Positions 60,911 to 64,000 of a stretch of 64,000 nt of DNA are shown here, one piece after another. A program made the translations under genes and the position numbers. Numbering within the stretch: the first letter of the stretch is position 1; every line of letters starts with the position of its first letter. Source of the DNA: DAOTXS01 sp034433515 (GTDB lineage: Bacteria > Chloroflexota > Anaerolineae > UBA4142); NCBI GenBank assembly GCA_034433515.1, contig DAOUAL010000102.1, forward strand, positions 1 to 64,000, given 5' to 3'. Below the pieces are notes generated by a model that worked only from the letters and a program-made list of their open reading frames with translations, was not told the DNA's origin and ran no database searches.

Positions 60911-62472
60911 CGAGGTGACTCCGCAGCAGGGTGGGGCAAAGGTAAACGCAGGGTGAAGCGTACGCCATGTGATGTGCCTATGTTTTCGGCAGTAAGGGTA
61001 CCGCCGTGTTGTTGAACAAGGTTGCGGCTGACGTACAATCCCAGCCCACTACCTTCCGGCTTGGTCGTGAAAAAGGGTTCGAAAATGTGCGGTAGATCGG
61101 TTGGTGGAACGATGGGACCATCGTTGATGAAAGAAACGATAAGGTGGTTTTCCTCAACGCACGTTGCAATGTGAAGGTGTCCTCCTGTCCCTGTTGCCTC
61201 GATGGCATTCAAGATGAGGTTGAGAAATACTTGAATCATTTGCTCTGGCGCGGCAAGAAGCAAGGGGGTATCTTGCCACTCAGTAGTCATGCGAATATGC
61301 GCCTGTTGCAAATGTTTGTTCGCCAACGTCAAGGTCTGCTGAAGGAGATCGGGCATAGAGACCCAGCGACGCTGGGCAGGCGCGGGACGTGCAAAGCGGA
61401 GGACGCGCTCCGTAACCTTGCTCAGTTGTTCGATCTCTTGCCGAATGACTTGGAGATTTTCTTCACGCTCTTGCGCGGCGATAGGAAAATCCAGAATCAA
61501 ATCCAGGGTGCTACGGATCGCTTGCAAGGGATTGTTAATTTCGTGCGCCAGGGCGGCTGCCATTCGCCCTAGGGCGGTCAACTGTTCTGACCGTAGCCGT
61601 TGTTCTTCGGCACGCTTTAGGTCAGTAATATCGCGCGAGATGCCCATCGCACCAATCGTTTCGCCGGCAGCGTTTTTCAATAACGATGCGGAGAGTAAGA
61701 CGGGGAAGACCTCGCCGTTCTTGCGCCGATTCATTACCTCTTGCACGACACTACCGCTTACGAGAATCAAGTGGTGAATCGCCGCCCCTTGCGAAGGATC
61801 CGCATAGAGGAGATCGACGTCTTGCCCCAAAACCTCCTCCCGTGAGTATCCAAAGGTTCGTTCAGCGGCAGGATTGAACTCGGTGATCTTGCGTTGTTGA
61901 TCTACGGCGATGATCATATCCAGCGAACTCTTGATCAGACTTGCTGCAAACTCGCGTGATTCTTTCAGCGCTTCTTCTGCTTGACGCAAACGCGTGATGT
62001 CGCGGAAGACCAACACAGCACCCGTGATCGCACCGCTGCGATTGCGGATTGGCGCTACACTGCTGGAAATGATTCGTTCTGTTCCATCTTTGGCTACCAA
62101 CGCCGTGTCTGCTGGCAATCCCACCACGCAACCTTGCTCCAGAACGACTTGCACGGGATTGACAAGTGCCTGGCGCGTTTTTACGTTGATGAGACAGAAC
62201 ACACTTGTCAAGTCTTTGCCAACGGCTTCTGGACTTGGCCAGCCGGTCAATTGTTGTGCCACCCGATTGAATAGCTCGATCCGTTGCTGGGCGTCCACCG
62301 TGATCAGTCCGTCTCCGATGCTGTCCAGTGTAATATTCAGACGTTCTTTTTCAGCCAGCAGTGCTTCTTCGGTCTGTGTGCGCGTGTGCGTGGCTGAATA
62401 TGTGGTCATCGCCAATCGCGGTGAGGGGTTTGAGCGTCGCGTTCTTGAACTGCGGTTCATACTGGTTCCCAT
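60907..62472 (-). CDS. PAS-domain sensor histidine kinase (NtrB-like, soluble)
   Basis: A 521-residue kinase with no transmembrane segment. Two PAS domains lie at about 45-165 (LDSIGDGLITVDAQQRIELFN, ending in VFRDITRLRQAEEAL) and 170-290 (SSLDMIIAVDQQRKITEFNPAAERTFGYSREEVLG, ending in ISRDITDLKRAEE). The HisKA H-box is ALAHEINNPLQAIRS. HATPase motifs are FLNLILNAIEATG (N-box), HIFEPFFTTKPEGSGLGLYVSRNLV (F/G2). Such kinases sense cytoplasmic or membrane-permeable signals. It heads the minus-strand GTPase/roadblock row and overlaps the regulator gene. Confidence 0.9.
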   Translation of the reverse strand: MGTSMNRSSRTRRSNPSPRLAMTTYSATHTRTQTEEALLAEKERLNITLDSIGDGLITVDAQQRIELFNRVAQQLTGWPSPEAVGKDLTSVFCLINVKTRQALVNPVQVVLEQGCVVGLPADTALVAKDGTERIISSSVAPIRNRSGAITGAVLVFRDITRLRQAEEALKESREFAASLIKSSLDMIIAVDQQRKITEFNPAAERTFGYSREEVLGQDVDLLYADPSQGAAIHHLILVSGSVVQEVMNRRKNGEVFPVLLSASLLKNAAGETIGAMGISRDITDLKRAEEQRLRSEQLTALGRMAAALAHEINNPLQAIRSTLDLILDFPIAAQEREENLQVIRQEIEQLSKVTERVLRFARPAPAQRRWVSMPDLLQQTLTLANKHLQQAHIRMTTEWQDTPLLLAAPEQMIQVFLNLILNAIEATGTGGHLHIATCVEENHLIVSFINDGPIVPPTDLPHIFEPFFTTKPEGSGLGLYVSRNLVQQHGGTLTAENIGTSHGVRFTLRLPLPHPAAESPR

Positions 62473-62602
62473 TCATCTGAGCCAAGATTTCACACCTGCA
62501 CACTCGGACAAGCCACTCGATTAACCGAGTTCCACGCTCATCTGTATTGCTTGGGCGAGGGTGCAATAGTTTGGCTGAGCGGGAAGACGCACAATCAAGT
62601 CT

Positions 62603-62631
62603 ATTATACCGCAACTTGCCAAAATTCACTA
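62603..62631 (-). promoter_or_regulatory. Putative promoter of the kinase-GTPase operon
   Basis: On the minus strand TATAAT is at 62603-62608. At 17 bp spacing the -35 position is TAGTGA (62626-62631), which belongs to the isolated IS terminal sequence. The -10 is perfect and the -35 weak. Confidence 0.5.
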
Positions 62632-62645
62632 CCGTACACTTTTTT
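62625..62645. mobile_element. Isolated IS4-family terminal sequence
   Basis: A 21-bp exact match to the left end of the IS element at 1629 (TTCACTACCGTACAC plus a run of T). No transposase or second end is nearby and the similarity stops after the T-run. It sits between the divergent kinase-operon and tRNA-Lys promoters. It may be an excision scar or a remnant. Confidence 0.7.
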
Positions 62646-62660
62646 CTTTTCTACACCGAT

Positions 62661-62689
62661 TTGCCAATCGGCGATAATCGTGCTATATT
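62661..62689 (+). promoter_or_regulatory. Promoter of tRNA-Lys
   Basis: TTGCCA (62661-62666) and TATATT (62684-62689) with a 17-bp spacer, 20 bp before the mature tRNA 5' end. Confidence 0.6.
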
Positions 62690-62709
62690 AGTTGGCGCTG
62701 AACACACGG

Positions 62710-62782
62710 GGGCCGCTAGCTCAACTGGCAGAGCAAATGACTCTTAATCATTAGGTTCAGGGTTCAAGTCCCTGGCGGCTCA
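62710..62782 (+). tRNA. tRNA-Lys (anticodon CTT)
   Basis: A 73-nt cloverleaf. The acceptor GGGCCGC pairs with GCGGCTC (one G-U), the D arm is GCTC-N8-GAGC, the anticodon arm AATGA-CTCTTAA-TCATT has CTT at positions 34-36, the variable loop is 5 nt and the T arm CAGGG-TTCAAGT-CCCTG. The 3' CCA is not encoded (ACAA follows). Confidence 0.95.
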
Positions 62783-62800
62783 CAAATCTGCCTTTGTCTT

Positions 62801-62831
62801 AAAACCGCAGTGGTTTATACTGCGGTTTTTT
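62801..62831 (+). terminator. Rho-independent terminator after tRNA-Lys
   Basis: AAAACCGCAGT pairs with ACTGCGGTTTT across a 7-nt loop and runs into further T residues. It is partly symmetrical and may also stop transcription arriving on the minus strand from the opposite side. Confidence 0.88.
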
Positions 62832-62853
62832 ATTCAAATGGCTCAAGTCCAAC

Positions 62854-64000
62854 TTAGACCAACCCAAGCGTATGCGCTTGCGCAACGGCACCTGTCCGAC
62901 TATTCACATTCAACTTGCGATAGATATTTTTCAAATGCGTCTTGACCGTGCTTTCGGTGAGTGAGAGGCGTGTCGCAATCTCGCGATTCGTCAACCCTGC
63001 GGCAATCAACCCCAGTACTTGATGCTCGCGCGGGGTGATGGATGCCGCCGTCGAGAGCAAATTCAATTCCGCTTTGGGCAATGCTTTGCCATCGGTCTCG
63101 GCGAACAGGCGCAAGAGTTGTTTGGCAAACATCTGCGCGTCGGCGATTAGATTCGAGGTGTGGAGGACGAGCGCAACGAGCGGCGCACAGCCCTGACCAT
63201 AATCCAGGAACGGTCGGATAAAATTTTCAGGATAGGCAAGCCGAATGACGTCCGTCATGACTTGGCGCGCGTGATTGAGTTGACGTTGCTCAAAGAGGGC
63301 GCGTGCTAGCAACAGGCGTGCGCCAAACACAGGTTCCAGATAGAGACCGTGAGGATATTGATCCAGAAGATAGCGTAGAATATTTTCCGCGGCGGCGGCT
63401 TGGTGTTGTTCGATCAAAAAGGCCGCCCGCACCAATGCCGCAAAAGCGTGCGGCTCATTCTCACCGATTTCGTTCAACAACCGTTCCGCCCCGGCGCCAT
63501 CGTTTTGGCGCAGACAAAACCACGCTTGATACGCCAGTAAATCGCGATCACGATACAAGCCCGAAGGATGCTTGGCTTGCAAATCGCGCGCGGCTTGAAG
63601 GGTTGCGTGCGCCGCCGTCGCATCGCCTTGCGCAAATTCGATCTTGGCGCGTTGCAGGGCTTCCATAATCGGCATATTCGAACTGGTGGGATTCGGATCC
63701 ACCTCCGCGGCGCGCAGCAAGAGTTGATGCGCCTGCGCCAATTGATTACGCTCGTAACACACCCGGCTCAACATCGTCAGCGGCACACTGGCTGACTCGG
63801 GCAACTTGCCACGTTGTGCCAGCGCGCGTTGCAAAACCTCGCGCGCTATCTTTTCCGCGCGCCGCAACTGACCGCGCAACGCCAGATAGTACGTCAAGCC
63901 ACCCCCCGCGATCAGCATCACGTACAAATGGGAACGCGCCAACGCCATGGCGTGCAATTCGCGGGCGACCGTTTCCGCTTTTTCCGCATCGCGACGAATG
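62854..64000 (-). CDS. LuxR-family transcriptional regulator with TPR-like domain (MalT type; 5' end outside window)
   Basis: The C-terminal 382 codons of a larger protein; the frame stays open to the right edge (…RRDAEKAETVARELHAM). It has TPR-like helical repeats (LALRGQLRRAEKIAREVLQRAL, VCYERNQLAQAHQLLLRAAEVD, ARALFEQRQLNHARQVM) and a terminal LuxR helix-turn-helix: ITPREHQVLGLIAAGLTNREIA and LTESTVKTHLKNIYRKLNV. This is the layout of MalT/LAL regulators, whose N-terminal STAND ATPase would lie beyond the window. The target genes are not evident. Confidence 0.88.
   Translation of the reverse strand, partial: IRRDAEKAETVARELHAMALARSHLYVMLIAGGGLTYYLALRGQLRRAEKIAREVLQRALAQRGKLPESASVPLTMLSRVCYERNQLAQAHQLLLRAAEVDPNPTSSNMPIMEALQRAKIEFAQGDATAAHATLQAARDLQAKHPSGLYRDRDLLAYQAWFCLRQNDGAGAERLLNEIGENEPHAFAALVRAAFLIEQHQAAAAENILRYLLDQYPHGLYLEPVFGARLLLARALFEQRQLNHARQVMTDVIRLAYPENFIRPFLDYGQGCAPLVALVLHTSNLIADAQMFAKQLLRLFAETDGKALPKAELNLLSTAASITPREHQVLGLIAAGLTNREIATRLSLTESTVKTHLKNIYRKLNVNSRTGAVAQAHTLGLV

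Overview
The window looks like a chromosomal segment of a Chloroflexota bacterium (Anaerolineae-like). This rests on family content rather than a marker gene: two membrane proteins with the YYY/DUF2298 signature that is largely restricted to Chloroflexi and some archaea, a LysW-type lysine/arginine biosynthesis operon, an Agl23-like membrane protein fused to NHL repeats, and dispersed intergenic repeats of the kind common in that phylum. No rRNA or CRISPR array is present; there is one tRNA-Lys(CTT).

Layout. 1-872: 5' end of an amino-acid ABC transporter binding protein (minus strand), then a repeat-rich intergenic stretch. 776-1610: a HutC/GntR-type regulator with a consensus promoter and a perfect palindromic operator of the DasR/NagR type. 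1629-2815: an IS4-family insertion sequence with a frameshifted transposase. 2931-11305: a polyprenyl-phosphate-type glycosyltransferase followed by an amino-sugar/muropeptide scavenging cluster (GH3 hexosaminidase lipoprotein, two-domain GNAT, GH20 hexosaminidase, serine beta-lactamase-like hydrolase, methyltransferase, GlcNAc kinase). 11457-13768 (minus): an APH-like kinase and an acyl-CoA dehydrogenase, which together resemble a split ACAD10/ACAD11. 14071-36057: a cell-surface glycosylation cluster bracketed by two UPF0104 flippase-like proteins, with a CDP-paratose 2-epimerase-like SDR, GT4, methyltransferase, several GT39-like giant membrane proteins and two secreted proteins. 36154-46638: sucC and sucD separated by about 8.4 kb that hold a LysW-pathway operon (reductase, kinase, aminotransferase, hydrolase) with two toxin-antitoxin-like pairs and a four-helix-bundle protein inserted. 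46683-53472: small DUF5678-like protein, CCA-adding-type enzyme, SpoIIE-type phosphatase, SNF2 helicase (frameshifted) and its SWIM zinc-finger partner.

53855-62472 (minus strand) is the most unusual region: a PAS histidine kinase, an OmpR-type response regulator, a REC-roadblock fusion, an MglB-like roadblock protein, an MglA-like Ras GTPase, three further roadblock proteins (one fused to PATAN/DUF4388), a Cys-rich sensor/output domain and, just beyond, an amidoligase-family protein. Two inverted copies of a ~100-bp MITE-like element split this row of genes. It reads as a phosphorelay wired directly into a bacterial small-GTPase switch. The window closes with tRNA-Lys and the 3' part of a TPR/LuxR regulator.

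Four genes (IS transposase, GH3 enzyme, SNF2 helicase, OmpR-type regulator) each carry what looks like a single-base deletion. This could be real decay but is equally consistent with consensus errors in the assembly. All family assignments are from reading motifs by eye; no database search was possible.
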